Assembly (NCBI GenBank): GCA_038373865.1
Contig: JAXGGA010004504.1
Coordinates: 23,573-87,572 of the forward strand
From: Uloborus plumipes
Taxonomy: Eukaryota > Arthropoda > Arachnida > Araneae > Uloboridae
Length of the DNA stretch: 64,000 nt
Direction: 5' to 3'
A model generated the notes under the pieces. The model was not told the origin of the DNA. It was given only the letters and a program-made list of their open reading frames with translations, and did not search any database. Made by a program: the position numbers and the translations under genes. Positions 23,771 to 35,776 of this stretch are shown here, piece by piece. How positions within the stretch are numbered: the stretch's first letter is position 1; each line of letters starts with the position of its first letter.

Positions 23771-26700
23771 AAACATAGCAGGGTAGTATAGAGGTGTACC
23801 GATGCATCGCAGTTTAAAATACAATGATTTTGATTATTAAATTATTTTTCCAGCAATTTTCACCCCCCCCCCCCCCAGTATTGCACTACCTAAAATAGTA
23901 AACGACCTTTTTCTTGCGGTTATAAAAATGACTTCATTTTACTTCTCTATGTATTGTTTCCGCTACACTAGACATTTAAAGCTGCAAAACGACGGTTTAA
24001 AAAGTTCGCAATCCAAGTTTTCAAATGATTCAAAACCATAATTGGAATATGATTTCTTAGGTTTCTTATTATCAATCTAATTATATTCATCTTGGGGATC
24101 CCGTTGAACTGTTCCTGGCTAAAGGTGAATTTAACACAATTACATGTGATATGGCAAGAATTGTTACACGTAAATGCACATATATGCATTTGCACCATAA
24201 AAAAGACATAGGTCATGGCTAACTTTTACCCTGTATTGGTTTTATAAGTGGATTTTTTTTTCTTTTAATTCATACATAGAATAGAGTTGTATTTAATGAA
24301 TAAAGCAATTGTAAATGTTTCCAAACATTTTGATACGTAGAAAAATATTCAATTTTTATAAGAGTACCTAAGTACCTGATCAAAATTTGGCCAAATGCCG
24401 AGTACTAGGCAAATTGGCCGAGTATCGAGTATTTACTGAGTACTCGTTAAACCACTACTTGCAACCGAAAAAAAAACATGTTTCTTCCATGTAATGACAT
24501 TCCTTAGCAAAATGGAGTTTTTTTTTTTTTTTTGAAAATCGCATGTAACAATACCTCGGTTATAGCGATATCTTAAACTGGTCGATTGATGGTTTAATAT
24601 AGTGGGGTTTGACTGCTGTATTTCCAGATGGTGTTGAATGTACGAATATGCAAATTTCATATCTATTGTAATAGCACTTTCCTTACACTGCTGCCTAAAG
24701 CAGCTATTTAAAAAAAAAATTCCATATTGATGCGTCAACCTAAAATGACATGAGATTCGTTTCTGAAAATTCGCCTCTCTGTGTTGTATCTCCTGCCATC
24801 TGGGTCATAAAGGCAAACTGCACTGCAAATGGATAGTTATCACTTCAGAAAAATTTTAGCAATTTATGAAAAAACACAACAACGTCATTTATTTTATGAT
24901 TTTTGAACGTGTAGCTTCAAAAAAATTCAAAAATGTTTGTGACAAATAATGAAGTTATAAAAAATGCTATCTAATAAGAATGTCTAAACTTTATATCGCG
25001 TATAAGGTATAGTAAAAAAATAATCACACTTTATGAGAAAAGTATATATTTTAAAATTGTTCCAAGAAATGTGTAATGAAACAAAGTAAAAACACTATTG
25101 TGCTGTTGCTTAATGCTTAGTTAATAAATAAAATTCCAATAGTTTATAAAGCTAACCTCTAATCAAAAGAAACAAACTGTTGGAATATGTGAGTATTTCT
25201 TTCAAATTTTGATTCTGCAATAAGTGATGAATTAATTCTTTTGTTCTCAATCATTTTGTGCAGTATTGTTTAACAGGACGGATGTATCCGTCCTATATGT
25301 TCCAAATCCAATCTAAAAAAAATAACTTTTTGAATAACTCTCTGTCTAGACAATAATTAGCGTTTTCCTGTTTTAGAGATTATTCATTTGACATTGCGTC
25401 AGCCTTGAAAATATCCATTCTTTCTTTGCTTTAATGTAGAAAAATTCGTTTTACTTAATGTCCATTTAAAAACTTTTACGGCTGTTAAAAATATTTTATA
25501 ATAAGTATACTAACAATTTTTTAAACGTGTTTCGTGCCATCCTTCTATAAATAAAAATGAGCAGCAAAACGAAAACGTTGCCATTCTTCCTAATTGTGAT
25601 TATAAGTTTGTGCAAAATGTACTAAATAAAAATATTTAATTTCGGTGTTTTAACATTTTTCCCAATTTTGTATATTTTTAACAGCAGGACGTACTTTAGT
25701 ATTTGCTTTTAAAAACAAAGTAATTATTTTATTACTTCATTGTGATAAATAATAACTTCACCGACGAATGTAATTGCTTTAAAAAAAAAACTCTTAAATA
25801 ATTTTTGTTTTGAATTACAATTCTTTGAGCAATTTTCTATGTTCAACAAAAGCACAAAAATCCTGAATATCAGTTGCAGTTGTTTTCCAAATTGAAAAAA
25901 ACAAACGATTATTTCTAACATATTTCTTTCTCTTAAAAAGTTTCTTGTTTTTTCCAAAGAATAAATCGAGAAAGAAAATCCTTCTTTAATTCCTCTTTTG
26001 TTTTCTCCCAATGATGATTATCCCGTTTAGAATTTTTATCTGAATATCGTACTTTCATTGTGCTGCTTAAAAGTTCTAGCAAATAACTTCTAAACAGAGC
26101 TTATCTGGAAGAAAATCTAGGCATTCAATTTTAAATTTCAGCACGCAAAAGCGTAACCCTGCCGTGGCGTAAAATGCGTTAAAACGCGAGGCGAGTCAAA
26201 CCATTTAAAGAAAAGCCCTCAAGGATTATATGCTTTGAATTAATCTTGAAAGCATTTCTTGGCATCTATAAAATCTTGAATAGACGCGATTAAAAGACTT
26301 GTAATGATTTTCATGTGATGTACTGTTTGTTTTCTTCTTTGCAAATTGCAGCACGCAGCTGTTTTTACTTTTCGTTTGCCTCGAGCTATTCAAAGGAAAT
26401 GAAACAAAATATCGCAAACGATTGCAGTTAAAATATTCTAATAGATATTTTAGCTACTCTTATATCTAAACTTAGCTGTTTAAACTTTTTTTAAATATTA
26501 AAAGGAAATGTAACCATAATACAGGGTTAGTACAAATGACATTTTCGAGGTTCGATACAACACATTTACTACTCACACAGGAGCGCCCCAATGGGAAGTT
26601 ACGGGTGGTCACTTAGACCTTCCAAAAAATTCCTTACCTGACAATTTGGTCTCACGATTCGGAAAATTTGAGGACAGAATTGCATTATTTTAAAAGTTTA

Positions 26701-27085
26701 ATGATAATTTTATCATTCTTTAAAATTTGGAGCTTTATTCGGCGAATAAAAAATTTTCCCCTTCCCAAAAATTTGAGTTCGATGCACCTCTATACTCAAA
26801 TTGAAGATTTTAACTTGTTCAAGTAGAAAAGTTATCCTAGAAAAAAGTAGAATTATCTTGCCTTATTCTGGCTGATCTTGACATTTTAAAGTTAACATGG
26901 AACACATTTATACAGCAAATAATAGTTCCAACGTTCATGAGGCACTAATACGCAAGGATTGGAATAATAATTTGCAATCATTGTGCACTAAGGTATCTAT
27001 TTTCTAAATTTATGCAGGTTTGAAATGAATGAAAGATACTTTTAAACTTCTAAACGCAATATATTTTCTCGAACTGATGCAAGTA
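23771..27085. other. No gene recognised
   Basis: AT-rich DNA. A C-run lies at 23863-23876. The segment 24550-24616 ends in tatagtggggtttgactg, a pogo/Tigger-type end, and 24370-24450 has repeated gagtac/gtactc motifs typical of interspersed repeats. A palindrome aggacggat-gt-atccgtcct lies near 25276. Confidence 0.35.
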
Positions 27086-28546
27086 CAGTAGGACTTCGGT
27101 AACTCGACAAGCGGATAACTCGACAACCTCAGTAAGTCGACATTTAATCTTTCAATAGTTGGCCCAATGTTGATTTTAACGGGTGCTAACCTCTTTTCCT
27201 TGACACCCATTTGCAGGAAACTCTATAAGTCGACATCCACCTGCTATTTAAGTCTACTTTTGGCTACAATACTCTTTCACACTGGCTATTTCTGAGAATT
27301 ATGCTGTTTACATGTCTGTTAACTCATTGTTTCCCGGAAAGAGCTACTTTTGATGATTCCCAACTGTACCCAGAGGACACACTGTTGCTGCAGTTGTCTC
27401 GGAAGGAATTGGTGAAATGCAAACTGGGTAGTTCAGAAGAGAAAGAATTCAGTACCAGCGCACCAAATGTTTTCCAAACAAGTGTGAACATGGCTTTTCT
27501 ATTTGATAAGGACCTCTTATCTATTTTTAAAAATTGTGGATTTATTCCTAAAAAGTTATTAACAATTATCTACTTATATTAAAAACTGAGTATCTTTCTA
27601 TCTATCTTTCTTTCTTTCTTTGTTTCTACCTAAGTATGCTTCTTTCTCCTGAACGTCAATGAACTAAGAGTCGAAATAGGTACCGATAGATTGGTAATGT
27701 TTCAGTCTTCATTATTTTCAATTTATATATTTATAAGATTTTAATTTGCGAAGATATTAATTAATTAGTGGTCAAAATCAAAGCGATTTGTCCTAAATGA
27801 TTAAATATGAAATCCATTGTTACAAAACGTGGTTGCTATGAAACAGTAATAATAATGATAATTTTGAATGAAGGCTTAACTAAATCAAACATGAAACTCA
27901 TTAGCGATCCACGTACGTAGTACTTTTATCGCTAGCTACTTGTAGTTTTCTGAAATATAAATTAGTGGAAAAGCCATCTACTTATATTAAAAACTGAGTA
28001 TCTATGTCTGCTTCTTTCCTTTGAGTAAGCTGAACTTAATGAAACTTTCCTCACCATCTTGAAAGCGCGAAGTGCCCGTGCAGCATCTCAATAATTCGAA
28101 TGATTTTTTGACGCAGGAAAAAAGAAAAGGCGCGAATGCGCTTCTTAGCGAGCCGCCTCGGCGGGGAGTAGTTTCTTGAAACTTTCCTCACTACTTTCAA
28201 GGCACGAAGTGCCCGTGCAACGCCGGGCCACGTGAGAGGTATTTCTTGGAATCTAATGAACATTAAATTATATCAAGTAATATAACATTAGAATGAGGTA
28301 AAAGTTAGGGAGGGGTGACGTTATCCACCAACATGCCGCAGGAAGCTAATCTAGCTGCCCTGGCAGCTATTCTTATTTATTTTGTGATGCTCTTTTCAAA
28401 CATTAAAGAAAGGGAAAGAAAGGAAAATTCAGCAATGCAGAAAACACTACAATGGATGAAATTATGGAAACTCTGTAAGTTGACACCTTCTTCACTCGGC
28501 ATATTTTCGTGGTAACATGAGGTGTCGACTTACCGAGGTTCCACTG
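27086..28546. mobile_element. Tigger/pogo-like element interrupted by a Helitron
   Basis: The left end CAGTAGGACTTCGGTAACTC and right end (complement) CAGTGGAACCTCGGTAAGTC are inverted repeats with TA on both sides (27084-27085, 28547-28548). About 660 bp remain without the Helitron at 27569-28369. A short open frame at 27301-27568 may be a transposase remnant but has no diagnostic motif. Confidence 0.75.
27569..28369 (+). mobile_element. Non-autonomous Helitron (family 1, copy C)
   Basis: It starts TCTACTTATATTAAAAACTG after A and ends TAGCTGCCCTGGCAGCTA, a terminal hairpin, followed by T. Like copy A it has a second internal 5' terminus (27975) and an internal CCCGTGCAACGCCGGG hairpin at about 28212. 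It has split a Tigger-like element. Confidence 0.75.
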
Positions 28547-28939
28547 TACTTATTTTTAAAAATATGAACAAATCGGCGCGAATCTAAAGGAGTTCAAAGA
28601 AAACCGATTGAGGCTCGGAAAGAAAAGACGGGGAAAATAATAAAACAAATAAATTGAAAGTAAAATCGTAGTGATATTGTTCCAGCTATGTGTTGCTATT
28701 CCTTTCTTTCATAGTTTTATTATGATATCTTTAGTTTCCAGAAGAAATTTTTTTTCTTTGAGAAGGGGTTCTTATCTCTTTCCGAAGAATATGGATTTAT
28801 TCCTAACTAGCGGTACCCGCACGGCTTTGCCCGTGGTATAAAATTTAAAGTTCTTTTGTAAAATAATTGATATAGCAGAAAAAATGCTCCATTTTAGTTA
28901 TAATTCAACTATAATTCCTTCAAAGTATATGATATGAAA

Positions 28940-29370
28940 ATCTGGTATGGACCCCACACTACTTCCTTTTACGTGTAAATTTCTTAGTAGATGACTTAAG
29001 TGCTAAAATAGTGCTTGGAGTGATCAAGATAACAATTCAAACATTTATATCCCTAGTTTGCCACGAAACAATGCAAAAAAATGTTTTACAACGATTAATC
29101 TCCTAAATATCGCCGATTTTAACATCATTCAGTGGATTTTTCGCAAAATATCGCCAATAGCGTCAAGTTGAACCCCCCAAAAAAATTTAAAAAAATCGCC
29201 AAATTGGCGACAAATACTTGGCGACCGAGGGCTTGGCGATATATCGACAAGTAGTCGCGCCAATTCATATTACTTGTGTCTGCATTGAAATTAACACCGA
29301 TTGATTTACTCCATAAAAGGGGTAAAACACCCCCTTGGGACATTCGAATGCAACCCCAACGGGAGATCCA
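28940..29370 (-). mobile_element. Truncated cgccaag MITE inside a Helitron
   Basis: Starts ctggtatggaccccacac and acttccttttacgtgtaaat, matching the right end of 4450-5262 on the opposite strand, and stops around the gacattcgaatgcaacc block. The homologous Helitron at 16488 lacks it. Confidence 0.7.
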
Positions 29371-29726
29371 CAAAAATAAGCCAAAAGAGAAAATAAGAAC
29401 AATTTTTTTGCTCACAGAAACCAACAGAAATCTTACCAAAATCTGAAAGAAGAAAAAAGTTTCCTTTCCTAGCTTTAAAAACAAAACAATACATTTGCCG
29501 AAATGAAACACTTTAAAAAGAACGATGCAATGTCGCAATTTATACGATATTTGGTTAATCTTTGTGCTTTGGGTACCCCTTTCTCGCTAAATGGGCGATA
29601 GACGTGCCTGCTACTGTTTCCAAACTTTGCCAAAATCAATATTGCTGAAATGCGAAATCTATGAAAATGAAAAAAAAAAAAAAAAAATCCGCCAAATCTT
29701 TTAATTAAGTCATTAGTATATTGGAA

Positions 29727-29815
29727 ACAGGGTTGCCAGAAAAATACTACGCTCCTTATTTGGGCCAAAAAAATACTACCGTGTTTTTAAAAATACTACG
29801 TCTGGCAACGCTGGA
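29727..29815. repeat. Very short foldback (gttgccag ends)
   Basis: cagggttgccaga and tctggcaacgctgg are inverted ends around inner aaaatactac/gtagtattttt repeats. Class unassigned. Confidence 0.5.
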
Positions 29816-30559
29816 AAAAGAACGAAACAAAAATAAGTATGAACACGTAACCATGGTAACAACATGAAAAGTTGATTTCCGTTGATAAAATAATTCATTT
29901 CATCTCTATTTTCAAACAAATTTTATTCTCTAACTCAACCATTTTAGAATCGTTTGGCTTGCTTTACTGAAGGTAAGCCTTGAATTCCGGGATTCTAAAA
30001 ACAATTGTTACAGCTCTCCTGATGATCGTAGAAACTTTGAAAAAACTTCATTTTGTGCAGAAAATTTCAAGCTTTCGAATGACATAAGACTTGAAAATGT
30101 GTATGAAATATTTCTTCCGTATTTTATCGAATTTCCGCTAAGAATGCGAATAGAAAAAGAACGAAATGGAATTTTCGAAAAATCGCTTCGAGGTGCAAAA
30201 CTACATGATACAGACTAATTTTGTGCCAAGTGCCATGAAAATCAACCGAACGGTTTTGGCGCTACGCGCGTAACAGACAGAAAGAAAGAAAGACCCACCT
30301 TCAGCTTTATTATTAGTAGAGATAAAGTATTCCAAATTGTCCTATTTACTTTGTATATTCTTGAAAAAAATAAATCAATAAATAAATAAAGGAAATATGA
30401 TTTAGCGAACTTATTTTTTATAACGTTGATGATAAACACTAGGGAATAAGCAACACCGAAACTTGTGTCATTATATGTTGTAAACGTTTTATGCTTCGTG
30501 TTACTATTTGTTGTAATTGTCGTATTTTTTTTTGTAAAAATTAGATATTGTAATTGCTA

Positions 30560-30757
30560 TTATTGTTCAATAAAAAGCCTCGAGGATGCCGTATCAGGTG
30601 AAGTCACAACAATGACAGGTACTGTGGCCCCTCGAGGAGTGAAGTGAAGTGAAGTCTACACTGACTGAAATTATGGAATCTCGATAAGTTGACACTCGCT
30701 TAGCATGACATATTTTTGCGATCCCGTGAGGTGTCGAGTTATCGAGGTCTCATTATC
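30560..30757. mobile_element. Right end of a second Tigger-like remnant
   Basis: gaaattatggaatctcgataa and ggtgtcgagttatcgaggtc match the right end of the element at 27086-28546. The Helitron at 28807-30322 has split this remnant: the left side (ggatttattccta, 28793-28805) also matches the Tigger interior at 27538. Confidence 0.6.
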
Positions 30758-30803
30758 TTAAATTATACAGTGGTTTATGTTATGGGACTTTGAAGTAAGC
30801 GGG

Positions 30804-31148
30804 TTGAAAAGAGGCACGTAACTGACTTCTTCACACAAGAAAGCATTTATTCTTACGACACCTCCTGCTGAACGATTTCAAATACAAAACATTAGTTTAT
30901 TGAATACTTAAGAAGTAAAAAGAAAAACTAAAGTTCAAAACTGCTTATTTTGAGCAGTTTTACAACAGATTCTATGTTGATTTCACGAAAGCTACTGGCT
31001 TTTAGCTAGAAAGTCTTTTGGTTACGAGATATGCTAACGGCAGAGATCAGGCACATTATCTACAATTTCTTTCCAGGAACATCCCCCCCCCGTGTCCGTG
31101 TCCGACCGTGTGTCCGTGTGTCCGTGTGTCCGTGTGTGTGTCCGTGTG

Positions 31149-31246
<98 letters not shown>

Positions 31247-31540
31247 AGTGAAAGCATTGATTCAAAACTTTTGTTTGTTTCTCCTTGCATTTCAAATATA
31301 CGGAAAGACATTATTTGTACACTGAAAAGACTTTCTTGCTAAAAGCCAGTAACTTTCGTGAAATCAACATAGAATCTGTTGTAAAACTGCTCAAAACAAG
31401 CAATTTTGAACTTTAGTTTTTCTTTTTACTTCTTAAGAATTCAATATACAAATGTTTTGTATTTAAAATTGTTCAGCAGGTGGCGGCATAAGAACAAATG
31501 CTTTCTTGGGTGAAGAAGTCAGTCACGTGCCTCTTTTCAA
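30804..31540. repeat. Foldback of about 737 bp with a TG microsatellite centre
   Basis: The arm 30804-31018 (ttgaaaagaggcacgtaact ... ctagaaagtctttt) is inverted at 31325-31540 with few differences. The loop of about 300 bp holds a long TG repeat. No protein is encoded; frames through the repeat are artefacts. Confidence 0.85.
31081..31243. repeat. GTCC/TG microsatellite
   Basis: A C-run, then imperfect (TGTCCG)n at about 31091-31150, passing into an almost pure (TG)n of about 90 bp. Confidence 0.95.
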
Positions 31541-31555
31541 TACTGAAAGCAGAAG

Positions 31556-31945
31556 TTTTCAGTATAAACTGTAAAAGCGCGGTAATAAACTGTAGAACTA
31601 GCTATATTACAGTTTATTACTGTAAAATTAGCCATTTAACAGTTTATTACCATGAAATTAGCTGTATTATTCTGTAAAAACAACAGCGTAATACAGGCAG
31701 CAGAGGTTCAAGTTTAAAACTGTAAAATGCACAGTATAAACTGCAAAACTACCAATTTTAGTTTATTAGTGTAAACTAGCAATTTTAGTTTATTACTGAA
31801 AACTAGCAATTTTAGTTTGTTACTGTAACCTAGCAATTTTAGTTTACTACTGTAACATTAGCAAGCTCACAGTTTATTACTATAAAAGTACTATAAAATT
31901 AGCTGTTTCATACTGTTAAAGCAAGTCAATTTATACAGTTCAGTT
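31556..31945. repeat. Dispersed block of ctgtaaaattagc motifs
   Basis: Repeated cagtttattactgtaaaatt and ctagcaattttagttta motifs, plus aatacaggcagcagaggttc, which is the inverse of part of the satellite at 54.7-59.2 kb. Looks like a diverged relative of that satellite. Confidence 0.65.
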
Positions 31946-32000
31946 TAGAACAGAGAATTATGTGCAAACAGCTTCCATGTCTAGTCCACAATTTCTATAC

Positions 32001-32003
32001 TGA
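32001..32003. repeat. Target-site duplication TGA (left)
   Basis: TGA precedes the left end and is repeated at 36038-36040; the rebuilt target is CTGAG. Confidence 0.8.
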
Positions 32004-32188
32004 CAAGGAGACGGCACGGCCGTGGGGTCGGAGATTCGGGTCAATTTTTTTTGTGGGGAAAGAGGACCATTAGTACCTCACGTGGTTGAAGTAATACGAC
32101 GCACTACTCAGAAAATTTTGAGAAAAATCGATTTAAAATGTCCGATTTTAAAGTTGAAGCCTTATCAATTTAAAATCTTCTTCTCCTA

Positions 32189-32264
32189 GCACGCCATCGT
32201 GGCTCAGTCGGAAGCGTGCCGGCCTTCTGATCCAGTGGTCAAGGGTTCGAGTCCACCTGCGGGG
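32189..32264 (+). ncRNA. tRNA-like module in the left inverted repeat
   Basis: TGGCTCAGTCGG (32200-32211) is a perfect A-box consensus and GGTTCGAGTCC (32244-32254) a perfect B box, 32 bases apart. A run of about 20 T at 32265 would stop RNA polymerase III. The anticodon region resembles a UCU arginine tRNA, but the acceptor stem and half of the other stems do not pair; GCACGC (32189-32194) can instead pair with GCGTGC (32214-32219). So it is tRNA-derived and possibly transcribed, not a normal tRNA gene. Confidence 0.5.
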
Positions 32265-32639
32265 TTTTTTTTTTTTTTTTTTTTCTTTTTTCCCTCCAAG
32301 TTATTGGTAATATTTCTCCTCCGAACCAAATTAAAAAAAAAATATTTGAGTCAAAGAACGCAAAGTTTTCCATTCGCTGGAAAACATTCGCGCTCGTTAT
32401 TCTATCTGCTCATAGAACGTTCGGATCTTTATTTCTATCATTATTATTAATTTTTACACAGCAAATATTGAAACTGATCACATTCCTATATTATTTTTAA
32501 TACTGTTTAGATTTTTTTTTTTTCAATTATTTTCTTTTTCTTACAGCAACACAATTCATAACGGTGGGTTTATTTTATTTTTCATTGTAAATAATATGAG
32601 GAGGAACATTGGAACAATAATGAGAATAAATTCAATATT

Positions 32640-32995
32640 TAAAAAAAAAATTATATACAAAACCCGCAGTGGTAATTACCGTTGAAAAAAACAAACTAAT
32701 ACTTTTAACATTGGGCAAATATTTTTTTTTTACAGTTATTATAACATTTTGATATTAATGAGGATAAATTCCATTTTTTTCACACAATAATTATATACAA
32801 AAACAGCAGCGGTAATTAACGAAGAAGCAAACAAAGCAATAATTTTTAAATGGTGCAAATAATTTTTACAATAATTATAACATTTGGATATTAATGAGAG
32901 TAAATTCAACTTTTTCAGAAAATAATTATATACAAAAACCGCAGTGGTACTTATCGTAAAAACAAACAAAGCAATAATTTTTACGACATCTTGCG
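32640..32995. repeat. Three tandem units overlapping the transposase 3' end
   Basis: Units of about 125-130 bp repeat attatatacaaaaaccgcagtg, gcaataattttta and ataattataacattt. The last unit overlaps the C-terminal codons of the transposase, so the units were probably copied out of the gene end. Confidence 0.7.
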
Positions 32996-33752
32996 CAACA
33001 AATGAAAGCAGATTTTTTACAACAGTAAGGAATTTGCAATTCATCTGTAGAGAAACAGACCTGATTGACGTTCATAAAAATATTTCGAGAAACTGATAAT
33101 TTTGAGGCAAACCAAGCGTATCGAATCATGTCTTGGAATATTGGGGACGATAATTGATGATGAATAATTGAATGAATTTTTATACAATCTTCCCGGGAAT
33201 TTATTTCACGATTCTGCTCCAACAACTCGCTACAATTTTGCAAGCGCTTTATGAAATTTTTAACTTGTCGGTAGAAATAAACATCACAAGGTTGCACCAA
33301 GGGAGTGCATTTTGGAGGGATTACTTTTACAAAGCAAGTTGGCATATTTTCTCCATCTTGGAAAATTTCATCATATATCTGTGGATTTGTCTGACCACCC
33401 CAAGAGTCAACGAGGAGTAAAAATTTATTGTCCCCGACGTATGGTTTTAAACATTTCTGGAGAAAATTCTTGTATAAAACTGTAGTTAATTTTCCAGACT
33501 TTGATGATGTTATTGTAACATTCGTATATGAAGTGGCGTAGCCATCTACTAATTGTTGAATTCGAGGTCCAAATTGGCCCCCCGACTCTTGCAGACACAC
33601 GAAGACATGCGGGAGCAATTTTCCAGATAATGCTATAGAATATTGGGCAGTATATGAATGGGTCACCTTATTTAAATCCGACTTTTTGACGAAAACTGTT
33701 TTACTCCCTTTTTGTGTAAGTGTCCTGTTGAGAACAGATTGATATTGGCATC
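32926..33752 (-). CDS. Transposase exon 2
   Basis: Carries KLLPHVFVCLQES, D394, D435 and the C-terminal cysteine cluster. The polypyrimidine tract ttttttttcag precedes it. No stop occurs before 32926. Confidence 0.85.
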
Positions 33753-34842
33753 CTGAAAAAAAAAGTGTTTTCAGTGTTGAAAAATCTTACACATGCCTAC
33801 ATGCACGCTTGCACAACACGGAAATACAAACACACACCTGCTCGAAAACACACGACACGCGCGCGCGAACACACACACACACACACACGCTCACGGAATT
33901 TTTATATAATTCATTTATGAATTTAGGAAACTTTTTATGTAATTCATTTCGAATTTGAACATTTTGCATCGGTAAAAACATTTGGTATGCAGAAAATTTG
34001 TATTTACCTGTTTGGTCAGTATTTAAAACAAAATCTTCATGGTATTGAGGTATCAATCGGCACGTCTGCCGACGAAAGGTTTCCGCAGAGGCCAAGATTT
34101 CCTCCATTGATTCCGCCTCTTTTTTCGAAACTAGTTTTGTGATTTTTCGTTGAGAAATTCTGTGTTTCTGTTTAAATGCCGTGACCCATCGATCAGATGC
34201 CTTGAAATCGAAATCGGTGAATTGTGCAGCAGCAGCCAAAGCCCATTCTTGTAAATTTCTTGTTGTTACTTGCTGATATTGCTCTCTTGCTTCTACAAAA
34301 CGGTTGTACGTCCACGAATCTATCGCTTCAAATTTGTCAAATATTGTTCCACCACTTTTAATATCATTCTCCCATTGTGAAAGATATTCTTTTTTCTTCA
34401 AGCGGCTGCATCCTTTCTTTTGCAATGTCACCAAAGACCATGTGGGATGTGCTTTAGCAATGTTCACGACTTTCACTTTGTAGGCGATGGAAATGGTTTC
34501 ACTTTTATTTTTTTCCGGTTTTGGCTCGAATTCGTCCGAAGAAGAATCATTTTGGGACACATCGAACTGCAAGTCTTGAAATTTCTCTTGAACGTGAATC
34601 AATTCCTCTTCAACAACGATTTTTTTCTCGCTCAAGAGTTCCAATGTACTATTATAAAGTTCTTCCGCCAATATCATAGAATCGTGCGATATTTCGTCCG
34701 AAGGTGTTGAAGCAATTAAACCATTTTCCTTCAACATTTCTTGGTAATAATCGACTGCACCTTTCAATCGCGCCTTTGATTTTTTACTGTACATAGATTC
34801 TTCTTCCAATCCAGAAGAGCCAGCAACATCTTCAGTCGACAT
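32926..34842 (-). CDS. Tc5/pogo-type DDD transposase, one intron, intact
   Basis: Exon 1 (34842-34008) and exon 2 (33752-32926) join across a 255-bp intron with donor ACAG|gtaaat and acceptor tttttcag|GATG, giving 553 codons with no break. After an acidic N-terminus come two helix-turn-helix regions (around YKVKVVNIAKAHPTW and a CENP-B-like one ending FKQKHRISQRKI). The catalytic core has D276 in LNTDQTG, D394 in LLLVDSWGGQ and D435 in LVQPCDVYF, 40 residues between the last two. The C-terminus is a cysteine cluster (CCKKSAFICCARC, CFVCFYDKYHCGFC) that may bind zinc. It would cut and paste the element by its inverted ends in the nucleus. ATG at 34842 is the first in frame. The intron contains a CA repeat. 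Confidence 0.88.
34008..34842 (-). CDS. Transposase exon 1
   Basis: Starts MSTEDVAGSSGLEEE and ends in NTDQT plus the first base of a Gly codon. Reading past the donor runs into the CA repeat and loses family similarity, while the splice restores the expected TGCQYQSVLNRTL wording. Confidence 0.85.
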
Positions 34843-35329
34843 CTTTTAACATTAAATGAGTTTCAAGAAACCGTAGCGGTCTGTTCATGATAAGTTCGAA
34901 AAATACAGAGGCTGTTCGAACATTTTGCAGACGATTTTGATTAGCAGAAATAAAAAATCGTTTGCCCTACAAGAAATGATTGCAATTGTACTGCTTATTT
35001 AAAAGCTAAAAATATCGTCTGCAGCTCACGAGGTTTCCTTTTATTTATGTCGTTTTATTACAATTGTACTTTTTATTGAAAAGTAAAAATTATCGTCTGC
35101 TGCTTGAGAGGTTTGTTTTTATTCTAAATGGCGATTTTAACAAAACAGTGCTTTGAAGGGTATATTTATGCTCTTTTCGAAGAGCAATATTCACATTCAG
35201 TTATCGAAAAACAATGAAAAAGTCAGTGTTTTGTAATATTTAAAGTGTTGATAGGTGATATCGTCAACAATAAAGGGGAAAAAAACTTCAAATTGGAGTC
35301 TTAAAAGTAGAATATAAATAGAAAAATGA

Positions 35330-35776
35330 GCTCGAATGGTGTTCCGTGAATTAAAAAAACTTTGCGTTCTGTGACTCAAATATTCTTTTTTTAATTATGT
35401 TAGGAGGAGAAACATTACCAATAACTTGGAGGGAAAAAAGAAAAAAAAAAGAAAGAAAAAAAAAAGCACGGAAAAACATTACCAATAACTTGGAGGGAAA
35501 AAAGAAAAAAAAAAAAAGAAAGAAAGAAAAAAAAAAGAAGTCTTAAAAGTAGAATATAAATAGAAAAATGAGCTCGAATGGTGTTCCGTGAACAAAAAGA
35601 ACGTTGCGTTCTGTGACTCAAATATTCATTTTTTAATTATGTTAGGAAGAGAAACATTACCAATAACTTGGAGGGAAAAAGAAAAAAAAAAGAAAGAAAG
35701 AAAAAAAAAAAGCACGGAAAAACATTGCCAATAACTTGGAGGAAAAAAAGAAAAAAAAAAGAAAAGAAAAAAAAAA
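35330..35776. repeat. Subterminal tandem repeats of the right end
   Basis: Two units of about 220 bp share gaatggtgttccgtgaa, tctgtgactcaaatattc and taccaataacttggaggg; the last motif occurs four times, separated by A/G-rich runs. A single related unit is at the left end (32285-32370). Confidence 0.75.

Larger units (their letters stand above)
28807..30322 (-). mobile_element. Non-autonomous Helitron (family 2), complete
   Basis: On the minus strand the 5' end is TCTCTACTAATAATAAAGC after A, and the 3' end CGGGCAAAGCCGTGCGGG, TACCGCTAG followed by T. It contains an inverted, truncated copy of the cgccaag MITE (about 28940-29370) and a small foldback (29727-29815). No Rep/helicase frame is seen. 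Confidence 0.8.

Noticed and set aside
24550..24616. Complete Tigger element ending at 24616
   Set aside because: Only the right end is recognisable; the left end near 23.1 kb could not be matched.
29125..29768. Frames of 60-137 codons on the minus strand
   Set aside because: They lie in a Helitron and a nested MITE and are rich in Phe/Lys from AT-rich DNA.
31018..31342. Frames of alternating Cys-Val or His-Thr
   Set aside because: Translation of the TG/CA microsatellite.
32189..32264. Genuine tRNA-Arg gene
   Set aside because: A and B boxes are good, but the acceptor stem does not pair and the anticodon and T stems pair only in part.
32199..32450. Frame starting MAQSEACRPSDPVVKG and its mirror at 35657-35842
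   Set aside because: They translate the tRNA-like module and the T-run of the inverted repeats.
33787..34007. Transposase exon 1 continuing through the CA repeat to 33787
   Set aside because: The donor at 34008/34007 and acceptor before 33752 restore a family-like frame; the read-through tail is microsatellite.
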